Shown: in pieces, positions 1-9,201 of the stretch | Layout: the number at the start of each line of letters is the position of its first letter | Position numbering within the stretch: the first letter of the stretch is position 1 | Assembly (NCBI RefSeq): GCF_007341385.1 | Contig: NZ_VJYD01000002.1 | Location: forward strand, 186,001 to 250,000 | Direction of reading: 5' to 3' | Length of the DNA stretch: 64,000 bases | Source of the DNA: Flavobacterium daemonense | Lineage (GTDB): Bacteria; Bacteroidota; Bacteroidia; Flavobacteriales; Flavobacteriaceae | Notes under the pieces: model-generated | What the model was told of the DNA's origin: nothing | The model's input: only the letters and a program-made list of their open reading frames with translations | Databases searched by the model: none | Position numbers and translations under genes: made by a program

Positions 1-1604
1 TCGTCAAACATTTTGATGTACGTTTCTTTATTTTCAAAATCGTAGTCTCCTTTATCAATACTCTCAATCATTGCAGGACAATCAGAGAAATATTCTTTTA
101 ATGCTTTTCTTCTTCCTAAGAAAACTGGTGGAATGAAGAATTCATCTTCAACTGTTTTTTTCAAAGTATAAGCATCTTGTGGAAAGAATTCATGGAACAA
201 TGAAACTTTCGTACCTTTTTTAACTTCTTCAAACATCGAGTATCTTTTTGTATTTACGTCGCTGCTTATGCCTACTCCTCTTCCTGTTTTACCTACAATA
301 TATAGTCTGCCTTCGTTATCTTTGATATTAACTACTTTTTTCAAGTTCGTTTTTTCTGGCTTTTTTTGTCCTTCAACATAAATTCTTACCGAACTTTTTT
401 CTGAACCAATACCGTCGACCAATGATCTAAAAGCAGAAGCCGTTTGCTCCGTTCTTAAATCAACCAACTCAGGGTAATCACTGATAATTCTAACTTTACC
501 TTTCCAAACCTTAGAATCAGTATCTAAAACTTCTCCATCAAATTCAGCATATCTAAAAGCTGTCTCTGCTTTTTTGTAAGATGGCAAAACTGGTTCCTGA
601 GCAATTGCTTCAATCGTAAATGCTTTTTCAGTAAGTTTTTTGTATTTATCGATATCTTCTATTAGACCTGTAATGTATGGATGGTCTTTTCTCATACCAA
701 AAAATGATTTTTCATTTTCTTTAATTCCTGGCAAATACTTCGCAGCTTCTTCCGTATTTCCTAAAAGGATATAAGTACCAGCTAAATTGTAATTAGCGCT
801 AAATCTGATATTTTTTGCTAAATCCTCATCCGCTTTATCTTCAAAATTTACAAGTTCTTTCCAGTATTTTTGAGCCTCTCCAAATAAATCTGCCCAGTTT
901 TCTCTATCAACATCAACCAAAGTTGGTAATACCTGAAGTGATTGATTGTATTCATCAATATTAAATGTTGATTTTGATTTTTTCTTTTTTTCCAGATCAG
1001 AATATCTTAAGTTCGTGATTTTTGGACCATAAAGATAAAACGCTTCAAACTCTTCCATCATGCTGTAAAAATTATCAGTCAAGATTTTGTACGTTAAATT
1101 ATCATATGTCTCTTTTGGATCTATAACAAACATGCAAACTTTAGGAGTAGTATATCTTTTGTAAATTAACTTTCCTGTTTTGTCAAATATTTCTAAGTTA
1201 GATTCCATACCAATATAATATGCTGGAGCATTTTGATATGAATTTTGTACATAATCTTCATCGTTTACAAGCTCAAAACGAGTCAAATTGTATTTTACTT
1301 TAAATTCGCCGTCTTTTTGTTTTTTCAAACCTGAAATATTAAATGCTTCATAATATTTCTCCTGTGAAAATGGAATTTTTCTGTTATTCATACTTTTTTC
1401 CAATCCAGGAGCAAGGTCCAGAATCATTTCGTATGATTTGTATTTTCCGTATTGTGGATCCTTTGGTGGCACTGGTCCGCGTAAGTTCAATGCATTTAAT
1501 ATCGATCCAGGTTTCCAACTGAACCAACCATTGCCTTGAGCACTTACAGTTTGTGTGATACTCGCAAGTACCATTAATAAAATAACTCTAGTAAAATTTT
1601 TCAT
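1..1604 (-). CDS. Exported hypothetical protein with TPR-like region (partial)
   Basis: The reading frame starts at ATG 1602-1604 and runs off the left edge, so the C-terminus is missing (about 534 codons visible). The N-terminus (MKNFTRVILLMVLASITQTVSAQ) is a clear Sec signal peptide ending in SAQ. The middle has helical stretches with paired NYNLAGTYILLGNTEEA-type sequence, which resembles a tetratricopeptide unit. The gene begins six bases after the stop of the upstream exported protein, so the two are almost certainly co-transcribed and probably act together at the cell envelope. I do not recognise a named family and assign no function. Confidence 0.8.
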   Translation of the reverse strand, partial: MKNFTRVILLMVLASITQTVSAQGNGWFSWKPGSILNALNLRGPVPPKDPQYGKYKSYEMILDLAPGLEKSMNNRKIPFSQEKYYEAFNISGLKKQKDGEFKVKYNLTRFELVNDEDYVQNSYQNAPAYYIGMESNLEIFDKTGKLIYKRYTTPKVCMFVIDPKETYDNLTYKILTDNFYSMMEEFEAFYLYGPKITNLRYSDLEKKKKSKSTFNIDEYNQSLQVLPTLVDVDRENWADLFGEAQKYWKELVNFEDKADEDLAKNIRFSANYNLAGTYILLGNTEEAAKYLPGIKENEKSFFGMRKDHPYITGLIEDIDKYKKLTEKAFTIEAIAQEPVLPSYKKAETAFRYAEFDGEVLDTDSKVWKGKVRIISDYPELVDLRTEQTASAFRSLVDGIGSEKSSVRIYVEGQKKPEKTNLKKVVNIKDNEGRLYIVGKTGRGVGISSDVNTKRYSMFEEVKKGTKVSLFHEFFPQDAYTLKKTVEDEFFIPPVFLGRRKALKEYFSDCPAMIESIDKGDYDFENKETYIKMFD

Positions 1605-1610
1605 GAATTT

Positions 1611-2753
1611 TTATTTTAGGGCTGGGTTATGTGTAGTATTCAATTTTGATGCTTTAAAACTTGCAATTAAACTATTTGCTCTTTCGATCAATGCTTTTCC
1701 ATCACTTTTGTCGTAATCATTAGCGATCAATTTCTCAGACTCAGCAATAGTTTTTTCTGGCTGATCTAACATAAGATAAATAACAGCTAAATTATAATAA
1801 GCCGAATATCTCATTTTACGAGAAGGTTTGTTATCCTCAGTATATTTTGTTTTCAATGAATCAAAATATTCGATAAGAGGTTGCATATTAGATTTTAAAT
1901 CATCAATTGGCTCATCTGCTTTCATAGTCGCAAATAAAGCTTTCACTGCCTGAATTGCCTCGATCTGAGTTTTTCCTTCATCGCTTTTTGCATCCAAAAT
2001 CCATAAAATTTCGTTATCACTTTTAGGTTTGAAACCGTAAACTCTATCAATATTATTACCGAAAGTCGATAATGAGTTATTAGCAAAATCTCTTAATGTT
2101 TGATCTTTGATAGCTGTTCTGTTCATGTTAAACTCCTTGTAAGGCAATGACGGATCTAAAGATTCTTTTGAAGTGTATTTTAATTCACCATTGAAACTAA
2201 CATTAAAACCTTCATTTGAAGCAGTAGAATCTTTTTTCACAACTGCATTTTTCAAAAATCTATTGCTAGCCACAGCAGCTTGTTTTGCTTTTTCTTCTTC
2301 GATTTGTTTATCTGAAACTGGCGTTGCAGTAACTGGGCCTTTTACTTTAGCATAACCTCTTGTTGCATAGGTTGCAACTACATAATAATATACTTTTCGA
2401 GGTGATGTAACTTTGCCATCTTTATCTTTTCGCTCTTCTTCAACTCTTGTCTGAGTTGAAGCACTTCTTTCAACAAAATCTTCTAAGTTAAGTTCGATAT
2501 CAACAGTACCGTTCGCTTCAACTTTTTTCCAGCCTGTTATATAAACTTTTTCATTTGCACTTTCCGGATTTACATAACTATATAAAGCCGAGCCTAACTT
2601 TACGTGTGATGAAAAAGTTCTCTTTTCGAAAGGAACATATTCTTTAGGAAGAATTTGATAATTCACACCAAAATAAAAACGATCAAGGTCTACTTTCTGT
2701 GCTTTTGAGCTAAAAACAGACATTAATAAAATAAAAGCAATAATTTTTTTCAT
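1611..2753 (-). CDS. Exported hypothetical protein with C-terminal TPR-like segment
   Basis: This 380-residue protein has a signal peptide (MKKIIAFILLMSVFSSKAQ) and no later membrane segment, so it is probably periplasmic or outer-membrane associated. Residues about 95-150 are rich in charged residues and include a YYYVVATYATRGYAKV stretch. Residues about 315-375 (YSAYYNLAVIYLMLDQPEK) have the spacing of a tetratricopeptide helix pair and match the style of the partner protein downstream. The stop is six bases before the start of the next gene, which implies one operon. Family not recognised; a cell-envelope role is inferred only from the signal peptide and repeats. Confidence 0.75.
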   Translation of the reverse strand: MKKIIAFILLMSVFSSKAQKVDLDRFYFGVNYQILPKEYVPFEKRTFSSHVKLGSALYSYVNPESANEKVYITGWKKVEANGTVDIELNLEDFVERSASTQTRVEEERKDKDGKVTSPRKVYYYVVATYATRGYAKVKGPVTATPVSDKQIEEEKAKQAAVASNRFLKNAVVKKDSTASNEGFNVSFNGELKYTSKESLDPSLPYKEFNMNRTAIKDQTLRDFANNSLSTFGNNIDRVYGFKPKSDNEILWILDAKSDEGKTQIEAIQAVKALFATMKADEPIDDLKSNMQPLIEYFDSLKTKYTEDNKPSRKMRYSAYYNLAVIYLMLDQPEKTIAESEKLIANDYDKSDGKALIERANSLIASFKASKLNTTHNPALK

Positions 2754-2986
2754 AGGTTAATTATTAATAAATTTTGAGCACAAACCTATCCATAATTTTA
2801 CTAAAAAACAACTTTATAGAACTATCAACTGAAGAATATTGTGTTAAATTTCACACAGTCCAAGGCTTTTATATACCGCATCCTATAAAAATTTTTTTGT
2901 TAATTTCTAATTGTTATATAAGTAATAAAAAAACCTATCTTGTAGTTTTACAACTACAGAGTTTTCTTTCGAAAAAAGCAAAAAAA

Positions 2987-3015
2987 TCCTGCTCTTTTTT
3001 TACAAAAAAGCAGGA
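2987..3015 (-). terminator. Rho-independent terminator after the MBL-fold gene
   Basis: TCCTGCT (2987-2993) pairs with AGCAGGA (3009-3015). On the minus strand the hairpin is followed by a run of T. It lies 24 bases after the stop of the minus-strand hydrolase gene. The rest of 2754-3038 is AT-rich and shows no credible gene. Confidence 0.8.
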
Positions 3016-3038
3016 ATTTAAAATTTTATGGAAAAGTC

Positions 3039-3896
3039 TTAAAAAACGTCTTCGCAGGTAAATACTTCTTTCAAACGAACTCCTTTTTCAGTATGTTCTA
3101 CTGTTATAATTTGATTGTGGGCATCATGTTCTAAAAACAAATAATAATTCTGATCGGCAGCTGAGTTGAGCAATTTTGCTTTTTCTGGCATCGTCAACAA
3201 GGGTCTTGTGTCGTAACCCATTACATAAGGCAACGGAATATGTCCGGCTGTTGCCAGCAAATCGGCACAAAAAACAATCGTTTTGCCTTTGTATTTGATA
3301 TGCGGAATCATTTGTTTTTCGGTATGGCCGTCAACATAAAAAATATCGAAACCTAATTCTGCGGAAAAACCAAAATCACTTTCCGGTCTTTCAACAAAAT
3401 TTAATTGGCCGCTTTCCTGCATTGGCAAAATATTCTCTGCCAGAAAAGATGCTTTTTCACGCTGATTTGGCTTTGTTGCCCATTCCCAATGATTTTCATT
3501 CGTCCAGAATTTTGCATTTTTAAAAGCCGGTTCATAACCCGTTTTATCCGAATTCCATTGAACACTTCCGCCACAATGATCAAAATGCAAGTGCGTCATA
3601 AAAACATCGGTGATATCGTCTCGGTGAAAACCATATTTTGCCAAAGATTTATCAATAGAATGCGAACCCCAAAGTGAATAATACCCAAAAAATTTCTCCG
3701 ATTGTTTGTCACCCATTCCGGTATCAATTAAAATAAGGCGGTTTCCATCTTCAATCAGCAGACACCGTGCCGCAATGTCAATTAAATTATTGGCATCGGC
3801 TGGATTTGTTTTGTTCCAAATTGTTTTAGGAACAACGCCAAACATTGCACCTCCGTCTAACTTAAAATTTCCAGATTCTATTGGATAAAGTTTCAT
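3039..3896 (-). CDS. MBL-fold metallo-hydrolase
   Basis: This 285-residue protein has the metallo-beta-lactamase signature THLHFDHCGG, with metal ligands H102, H104, D106 and H107, preceded by the LILIDTG strand-turn at about 54-60. Later conserved histidines are in YVDGHTEKQMIPH and LEHDAH. Length and motif order fit the lactonase/glyoxalase-like MBL branch. No signal peptide is seen, so the enzyme is cytoplasmic. It probably binds two divalent metal ions and hydrolyses a small ester, lactone or thioester, but the substrate cannot be read from the sequence. It is a single-gene unit with its own terminator. Confidence 0.88.
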   Translation of the reverse strand: MKLYPIESGNFKLDGGAMFGVVPKTIWNKTNPADANNLIDIAARCLLIEDGNRLILIDTGMGDKQSEKFFGYYSLWGSHSIDKSLAKYGFHRDDITDVFMTHLHFDHCGGSVQWNSDKTGYEPAFKNAKFWTNENHWEWATKPNQREKASFLAENILPMQESGQLNFVERPESDFGFSAELGFDIFYVDGHTEKQMIPHIKYKGKTIVFCADLLATAGHIPLPYVMGYDTRPLLTMPEKAKLLNSAADQNYYLFLEHDAHNQIITVEHTEKGVRLKEVFTCEDVF

Positions 3897-4096
3897 AAAA
3901 AAGAATTTCTATTAAGAAAACAAAGCTAGCAAATCCAATTTCGTTTTGCTATTCATTCTCTAAATATGTATCTTTTATGCATGTTAAATTGGCCGCTGAT
4001 TTTGCAGATTTAGCTGATCTACACGGTTTTTTTAGTGGTAAACTAAATATGTTCGACGCTTTTTCAAAATCTGTGAAAATCCGTTAAACTAGTAAT

Positions 4097-4112
4097 CCCG
4101 ATAGCTATCGGG
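4097..4112. repeat. Perfect 16-bp palindrome CCCGATAGCTATCGGG
   Basis: The palindrome is self-complementary with no loop and sits at the end of a gene-free stretch (3897-4132). The 80 bases before it contain phrases such as aatctgtgaaaatccgttaaact that recur in other gaps of the window. It could serve as a terminator for the coiled-coil gene that ends at 4133, but on the minus strand it is not followed by a T run. Confidence 0.6.
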
Positions 4113-4132
4113 AGTGGGCTAAAAAATTTCTT

Positions 4133-5053
4133 TTATTCTAAAGTAATCGAAGAACTCCCCATTATTTCTTGTTTGTCGAAGAAATTGACAAAATAAGTTC
4201 CCTTTTTAAACTTAGCTAAATCATCATTCAAAACGCCATAAACATTTGCCATTTTTCCTTGATAATCAACAGCAACTAAAAAACTATAAACCAACGCTTT
4301 GTCATTACCAAATTCAATTAATTTATTCTCGCCCATAACGGTGTTTCTTTGATCCAAAACCTGAATATAATAAACTCTTTTTCCTGTTTTTGCAACCGAA
4401 TTTCCATTTACAGAAAAGCTTATTTTAAGCTTATTTGTATTTTTAGCTTTTGTAGTTTCTTGTTCTTTTCCTGAGCTTCTTTCATTAAAAGCCGCGACTT
4501 TAAAATTTCCTAAAGAAAGTTTTGAAGCATCTTTTAAAGTTGATTCCAGTTTTTTCTGTTTTGAAATTAAGGTGTCATTTTCAGCTTTTTGTTTGTACAT
4601 GACAACATTTTGGCTCTCAATTTCATTCAACAGATTTTTATTCTGAGATTTTAATTTTTTAATCTCCGCCACCTTAGTATCTAAAGTAACTTTAAGATCA
4701 GAAAGCTGCTTGCGGTAAATTTTGATTTGTTCGCCTGACGGATTTTTAGATGCTTTGATGATTTCCATCAAATTCTCAATGTTCTTTTTTTCAAGTTCTA
4801 ATTCTTCAGATAGCGCTGTTTTTTCGAAAATAGCGACATCGTAGGCTAATTTCAAATTATTCAAAGAATCTAATATATTTTCCTGATCAACAGACTCTGA
4901 TGCAGGGCCTATGATTTCTAATTTGCCAACTGTCGGCTGTTCTGTTTCGTTATTTGGCTCATTGCTGAAAATCAAATATGTAGCACCTATACCAAAAATA
5001 AAAATTACTGCAAAAAGTGCTTTAATCCAGCTATCTTTGTAATTTTTCTTCAT
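4133..5053 (-). CDS. Membrane-anchored coiled-coil protein
   Basis: The 306-residue product has one membrane segment near the N-terminus (about residues 11-30, IKALFAVIFIFGIGATYLIF) with a lysine-rich cytoplasmic start. Residues about 60-175 are a strong coiled coil with heptads of L, I and K/E. The last 110 residues look like a compact beta domain (KLKISFSVNGNSVAKTGKRVYYIQVLD). The likely topology is an N-terminal anchor, a periplasmic stalk and a C-terminal beta domain. It is a monocistronic gene between the MBL hydrolase and the SUF locus. I do not recognise the family; a spacer or envelope-tether role is only a guess. Confidence 0.75.
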   Translation of the reverse strand: MKKNYKDSWIKALFAVIFIFGIGATYLIFSNEPNNETEQPTVGKLEIIGPASESVDQENILDSLNNLKLAYDVAIFEKTALSEELELEKKNIENLMEIIKASKNPSGEQIKIYRKQLSDLKVTLDTKVAEIKKLKSQNKNLLNEIESQNVVMYKQKAENDTLISKQKKLESTLKDASKLSLGNFKVAAFNERSSGKEQETTKAKNTNKLKISFSVNGNSVAKTGKRVYYIQVLDQRNTVMGENKLIEFGNDKALVYSFLVAVDYQGKMANVYGVLNDDLAKFKKGTYFVNFFDKQEIMGSSSITLE

Positions 5054-5416
5054 AATTACTCATAATTTTGTGCAAAAATACCATAAATTTAAAACTACGA
5101 ATAGGTAAAACTACGGGATTTTAACGTTTTTTGTTAATTCTTAATAATTTAATAACCAATCGGATAACTTTTTGTAAGTTTCTTTTTATTTTCCTAAAAA
5201 ACATAGTATTCTGAAAGGTTTTTAAAACATAAAATAACTTCTATCTATTTTAACATTTGTTATAATAATGTGAACCGTTATGGAAAAAGGTTTTTAAGTC
5301 GTATCTTTGCAGACAATTTCATTTGAACATTGATAGACAGCTGTTTAAATTGTAATAATTCGATTACTTTTTTAAGCGATTCTGGCAATGAAAGAAAATT
5401 AAAAACTATAAACACA
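5054..5416. other. Gene-free AT-rich region upstream of sufA
   Basis: This 363-base gap holds the sufA promoter near its right end. The rest is AT-rich with no credible reading frame on either strand. A longer in-frame extension of sufA to 5330 is possible but encodes a sequence unlike the conserved family N-terminus. Confidence 0.6.
5302..5309 (+). promoter_or_regulatory. Promoter -7 box TATCTTTG for the suf locus
   Basis: TATCTTTG fits the Bacteroidota TAnnTTTG -7 element exactly. It is about 107 bases upstream of the sufA start, so the mRNA would have a leader of about 100 nt. No perfect -33 TTTG was found at the usual distance. Confidence 0.55.
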
Positions 5417-5746
5417 ATGATAAAAGTTTCTGATACAGCCAAAAAGAAAATCATCGATTTGATGACAGATGATGGTTTTGACGCCGCACACGACTACGTA
5501 CGTGTAGGAGTGAAAAGTGGCGGATGCTCTGGTTTGTCGTACGATTTGAAATTTGACAAAACCAAAGGCGAAGATGACAAGATATTCGTAGACAATGATA
5601 TACAAATCGCAGTTGAAAAAAAATCATTCCTTTATTTAGCTGGAACAATTCTTGAATTTTCAGGCGGATTAAACGGAAAAGGATTTGTATTCAATAATCC
5701 AAACGCAAGCAGAACTTGCGGTTGCGGAGAATCATTCTCTCTTTAA
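5417..5746 (+). CDS. sufA: SufA/IscA-type Fe-S carrier protein
   Basis: The start at ATG 5417 (MIKVSDTAKKK) gives a 109-residue protein, the normal length for the HesB/IscA/ErpA family. The three conserved cluster ligands are present: C37 in SGGCSG, and C101 and C103 in the C-terminal TCGCGESF. The family binds a 2Fe-2S or 4Fe-4S cluster and passes it from the SufBCD scaffold to apo-proteins in the cytoplasm. It is first in the locus, 94 bases before sufB, with the promoter upstream. The strict symbol (sufA, iscA or erpA) is chosen from context. Confidence 0.93.
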   Translation: MIKVSDTAKKKIIDLMTDDGFDAAHDYVRVGVKSGGCSGLSYDLKFDKTKGEDDKIFVDNDIQIAVEKKSFLYLAGTILEFSGGLNGKGFVFNNPNASRTCGCGESFSL

Positions 5747-5760
5747 AATAATTAAACGAT

Positions 5761-5831
5761 TGCAAAATTTAAAGATTTAAAAATTACAGAACTGATTCTA
5801 CTTAAATCCTTCAATTTTTAAATCTTTCAAT
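5761..5831. repeat. Inverted 'phrase' repeat between sufA and sufB
   Basis: An 18-base word near 5769-5786 (TTTAAAGATTTAAAAATT) recurs inverted near 5812-5829, with 17 of 18 bases matching, around a 25-base centre. It would form a hairpin in the sufA-sufB mRNA. The same style, with different words, is seen in other gaps of this locus. Confidence 0.6.
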
Positions 5832-5840
5832 AAAAAAACA

Positions 5841-7289
5841 ATGAGCAAATACACAGAAGACGATTTAAAAATCGAACTCGAAACTAAAGAATATGAGTAC
5901 GGATTTTATACCAATATAGAATCTGAGACTTTCCCTATTGGTTTAAATGAAGAAATTGTAAGAGCTATTTCTCTTAAAAAGGAAGAGCCTGAATGGATGA
6001 CCGAATGGCGCATCGAGGCTTTCCGTGCTTGGAAAGAAATGATCGAACCTGAATGGGCAAACGTTCGTTATGAAAAACCAGATTTTCAAGCGATCTCTTA
6101 TTATTCAGCTCCAAAACAAGTAGATCCTAATAAAACTTTGGATGATGTTGATCCAGAATTATTAGAGATGTACAAAAAGTTAGGAATTTCTGTTGACGAA
6201 CAAAAAATGATGAACAATGTCGCTATGGATATTGTTGTCGATTCTGTTTCTGTAGCAACGACTTTCAAGAAAACTTTGGCCGAAAAAGGAATTATTTTCT
6301 GTCCAATTTCTGAAGCTATCAAAGAACATCCTGAATTAGTAAAAAAATATTTAGGAACTGTTGTACCTCAAAAAGACAACTTCTACGCAGCATTAAACTC
6401 AGCGGTTTTCTCTGACGGAAGTTTCTGTTATATTCCAAAAGGCGTTAAATGTCCAATGGAACTTTCAACTTATTTCAGAATCAATCAAGCAGGAACGGGA
6501 CAATTCGAAAGAACGTTAGTTATTGCTGATGAAGGGAGCTACGTTTCTTACCTTGAAGGATGTACTGCTCCAAGCCGTGACGAAAACCAATTACACGCTG
6601 CTGTGGTTGAATTGATTGCGCTTGACGATGCTGAAATTAAATATTCTACTGTTCAAAACTGGTTCCCTGGAAATAAAGAAGGAAAAGGTGGAGTTTACAA
6701 CTTTGTAACCAAAAGAGGTTTATGCGAAACTAACGCTAAAATTTCTTGGACTCAGGTTGAAACTGGTTCTGCTGTAACTTGGAAATATCCTTCTTGTGTA
6801 TTAAAAGGAGATAATTCAGTAGGAGAATTTTATTCAATTGCTGTTACAAATAACTTCCAGCAAGCGGATACTGGAACAAAAATGATCCATTTAGGAAAAA
6901 ACACTAAATCGACTATTATTTCTAAAGGTATTTCGGCTGGTAAATCACAAAATAGTTACCGTGGTTTAGTGCAAATTAGCCCAAGAGCGGAGAATGCAAG
7001 AAACTTTTCTCAATGTGATTCATTATTAATGGGTAACAATTGCGGTGCACATACTTTCCCATACATTGAAAGTAAAAATCCATCAGCTAAAATTGAGCAC
7101 GAAGCAACTACAAGTAAAATTGGAGAAGATCAGGTTTTTTATTGCAACCAAAGAGGTATCCCGACTGAAAAAGCGATTGCCTTAATTGTAAACGGTTTCA
7201 GTAAAGATGTATTGAACAAACTTCCAATGGAATTTGCTGTTGAAGCTCAAAAATTATTAGAGATTTCTTTAGAAGGTTCTGTAGGATAA
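5841..7289 (+). CDS. sufB: Fe-S cluster scaffold subunit SufB
   Basis: The 482-residue protein matches SufB in length and in the sequence [51 protein letters not shown] and the C-terminal [15 protein letters not shown]. SufB forms the SufBC2D scaffold on which clusters are assembled, accepting sulfur from SufS/SufE. The Cys in SYLEGCTAP and the conserved Glu/His residues of the beta-helix core are present. It lies between sufA and two non-suf genes that separate it from sufC. The core strands are intact, so it should be functional. Confidence 0.97.
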   Translation: MSKYTEDDLKIELETKEYEYGFYTNIESETFPIGLNEEIVRAISLKKEEPEWMTEWRIEAFRAWKEMIEPEWANVRYEKPDFQAISYYSAPKQVDPNKTLDDVDPELLEMYKKLGISVDEQKMMNNVAMDIVVDSVSVATTFKKTLAEKGIIFCPISEAIKEHPELVKKYLGTVVPQKDNFYAALNSAVFSDGSFCYIPKGVKCPMELSTYFRINQAGTGQFERTLVIADEGSYVSYLEGCTAPSRDENQLHAAVVELIALDDAEIKYSTVQNWFPGNKEGKGGVYNFVTKRGLCETNAKISWTQVETGSAVTWKYPSCVLKGDNSVGEFYSIAVTNNFQQADTGTKMIHLGKNTKSTIISKGISAGKSQNSYRGLVQISPRAENARNFSQCDSLLMGNNCGAHTFPYIESKNPSAKIEHEATTSKIGEDQVFYCNQRGIPTEKAIALIVNGFSKDVLNKLPMEFAVEAQKLLEISLEGSVG

Positions 7290-7300
7290 TACCTTAAGTT

Positions 7301-7504
7301 ATGAATCTTACCCTTAAAAATGTAAAGAAAAAAGATTTGCCTGTTTTAAAAGCATTAGCAAAACGTCTTGGTTTCGAAATTGAAGAGCAGGAAAAACCAT
7401 ATAATTCCGAATTTGTAAAAGAGATTTTACAAGGACAAAAAGATATAGAGGAAGGTAGAGGAATTAAAATGACTAAAGAAGATTTAGACAATTTGTGGAA
7501 ATAA
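7301..7504 (+). CDS. Small antitoxin-like protein (DUF2683-like)
   Basis: The 67-residue product starts 11 bases after the sufB stop. Its pattern (LKNVKKKDLPVLKALAKRLGFEIEE, then KPYNSEFVKEILQGQKDIEEGRG, ending in LDNLWK) matches small Bacteroidota antitoxins that normally precede a RelE/ParE-like toxin. No toxin follows: the next gene is a flavodoxin-fold protein. It is therefore an orphan, either the remnant of a toxin-antitoxin pair or a stand-alone regulator. The family call is from pattern memory. Confidence 0.65.
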   Translation: MNLTLKNVKKKDLPVLKALAKRLGFEIEEQEKPYNSEFVKEILQGQKDIEEGRGIKMTKEDLDNLWK

Positions 7505-7540
7505 TCATTTTCATTAAAAGGACATTACGAATAAGTATTA

Positions 7541-8029
7541 ATGGAAAATAAAAAAGTCATCATTTTAGGTTCTTCCCGAAAAAATGGAAATACAACGAAA
7601 ATTGTAGATGAAATTGCGAAAGAACACCATATTGATGTAGTAAATTTAAGTGATTATAATATTTCATATTATGATTACGAAAGCAAAAATATAGAAGATG
7701 ATTTTTTGCCTTTGATCAAAAGAATTATCGAAAATCATGACACTTTCATTTTTGCAACGCCCATCTATTGGTATAATATGAGCGGAATCATGAAGGTCTT
7801 TTTTGATCGGTTTTCAGATTTGATCCGAATTGAAAAAGAAACCGGAAGAAAATTGAGAGGAAAGAAAATTGGCGTGATATCAAATTCGCACGACGATGAA
7901 ATTGAAGATAGTTTCTACATTCCGTTTAAAAAAACAGCCGATTATTTAGGCATGGAATATTTAGGACACGCGCATTTTAATGCCAACATCCTAAACCAAC
8001 AAACAAAAATAGAATTGACATTTATATAA
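7541..8029 (+). CDS. Flavodoxin-fold NAD(P)H-dependent oxidoreductase
   Basis: The 162-residue protein has the FMN phosphate-binding loop GSSRKNGNT at about residues 10-18 and the family signature TPIYWYNMSGIMKVFFDR at about 76-93, both typical of FMN-dependent NAD(P)H reductases. It is cytoplasmic. It sits between sufB and sufC, 13 bases before sufC, so it is probably co-transcribed. A flavin reductase could supply electrons during cluster assembly, but this is inference; the gene is not a standard suf component. The length is slightly short for the family, with a plain C-terminus. Confidence 0.82.
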   Translation: MENKKVIILGSSRKNGNTTKIVDEIAKEHHIDVVNLSDYNISYYDYESKNIEDDFLPLIKRIIENHDTFIFATPIYWYNMSGIMKVFFDRFSDLIRIEKETGRKLRGKKIGVISNSHDDEIEDSFYIPFKKTADYLGMEYLGHAHFNANILNQQTKIELTFI

Positions 8030-8042
8030 AATAAAAAAAACA

Positions 8043-8789
8043 ATGTTATCAATAAAAAACCTTCACGCCGCGATTGGTGATAAAGAAATCCTGAAAGGAA
8101 TTAATATAGAAGTTAAAGCTGGCGAAGTACACGCTATCATGGGACCAAATGGTTCTGGAAAAAGTACACTTTCGGCTGTTATTGCAGGAAACGAAAACTA
8201 TGAAGTTACAGATGGAGAAGTTATCCTTGACGGAGAAGATCTTGCTGATTTAGCTCCTGAAGAAAGAGCACACAAAGGAGTTTTCCTTTCGTTTCAATAT
8301 CCTGTAGAAATTCCTGGAGTTAGTGTAACTAACTTTATGAAAACTGCAATCAACGAAACTCGTAAAGCAAACGGTCAAGAAGAAATGCCGGCAAACGAAA
8401 TGCTAAAAGTTATTCGTGAGAAATCGGAATTATTAGAAATTGATCGTAAATTTTTATCACGTTCTTTAAACGAAGGTTTTTCTGGTGGTGAGAAAAAAAG
8501 AAACGAGATTTTTCAAATGGCTATGCTAGAACCAAAATTAGCTATCCTTGACGAAACAGATTCTGGACTTGATATCGATGCTTTAAGAATCGTTGCAAAT
8601 GGTGTTAACAAATTAAAAAGCGACAAAAACGCAATTATTGTAATCACGCACTACCAACGTTTGTTAGATTATATCGTTCCTGATTTCGTTCACGTTCTTT
8701 ACAACGGAAGAATCGTAAAATCTGGCGGAAAAGAGCTAGCATATGAGCTAGAGGAAAAGGGTTACGATTGGATCAAGGCAGAAAACTAA
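8043..8789 (+). CDS. sufC: Fe-S assembly ATPase SufC
   Basis: The 248-residue ATPase carries Walker A GPNGSGKST (34-42), a signature loop EGFSGGEKKRNE and Walker B LAILDETDSGLDID. These are the SufC versions of the ABC motifs. SufC dimerises on SufB-SufD and uses ATP to open the scaffold. It is cytoplasmic and has no membrane partner. The usual sufB-sufC adjacency is broken here by two small genes, while sufC-sufD is broken by a four-helix-bundle gene. Confidence 0.97.
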   Translation: MLSIKNLHAAIGDKEILKGINIEVKAGEVHAIMGPNGSGKSTLSAVIAGNENYEVTDGEVILDGEDLADLAPEERAHKGVFLSFQYPVEIPGVSVTNFMKTAINETRKANGQEEMPANEMLKVIREKSELLEIDRKFLSRSLNEGFSGGEKKRNEIFQMAMLEPKLAILDETDSGLDIDALRIVANGVNKLKSDKNAIIVITHYQRLLDYIVPDFVHVLYNGRIVKSGGKELAYELEEKGYDWIKAEN

Positions 8790-8792
8790 TTA

Positions 8793-8825
8793 TAAGTCGT
8801 AAAGCCGAAAGTCATAAAGTCAGAA
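8793..8825. repeat. Phrase repeat 'aagtcgtaaag / aaagtcataaagtc', left copy
   Basis: Short words of the aaagtc type are reiterated directly before the four-helix-bundle gene. The same words recur directly after that gene at 9192-9220, so the gene is bracketed by them. Confidence 0.6.
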
Positions 8826-8832
8826 ATACAAT

Positions 8833-9201
8833 ATGAGTAAGTTCAAATCTTTTGAAGAAATAAATTCCTGGCAAAAATCTCGAATCTTCAATAAGAAAAT
8901 ATATTTGATTACTGAGAATTCTAATTTCAAAAAAGACTTTGATTTTGTTAGACAAATTAGACGCGCATCACTTTCTATATCATCAAATATAGCAGAAGGT
9001 TTTGAGAGAAATACAGACAAAGAGTTTATTTACTTTTTATATGTAGCCAAAGCATCTGCAGGAGAAGTTAGATCTCAATTATATTTAGCTTTTGATTTAG
9101 AATATATTATAAAAGAAGAATTTGAAATGCTTTTAGAATCGATAACAGAAATATCGAAATTATTAAGCGGTTTCATTAAATATTTGAGCCCAAAGTCATA
9201 A
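8833..9201 (+). CDS. Four-helix-bundle S23 ribosomal-IVS-like protein
   Basis: The 122-residue protein has the family core: WQKSRIFNKKIY, then FVRQIRRASLSISSNIAEGFER (residues about 36-57) and FLYVAKASAGEVRSQLYLA. It belongs to the four-helix-bundle family first described from 23S rRNA intervening sequences and related to Avd proteins of diversity-generating retroelements. The family is basic and thought to bind nucleic acid, but its role is not established. It is inserted between sufC and sufD and is flanked on both sides by the same repeated phrase, so it looks like a passenger. No reverse transcriptase is nearby. Confidence 0.85.
   Translation: MSKFKSFEEINSWQKSRIFNKKIYLITENSNFKKDFDFVRQIRRASLSISSNIAEGFERNTDKEFIYFLYVAKASAGEVRSQLYLAFDLEYIIKEEFEMLLESITEISKLLSGFIKYLSPKS

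Noticed and set aside
2774..3061. Plus-strand open frame of 95 codons
   Set aside because: It covers an AT-rich gap and a terminator and has no family pattern.
8833..9201. S23-like gene as the accessory (Avd) gene of a diversity-generating retroelement
   Set aside because: The only RT is 34 kb away on another element, and no template/variable repeat pair with adenine-directed changes was seen.
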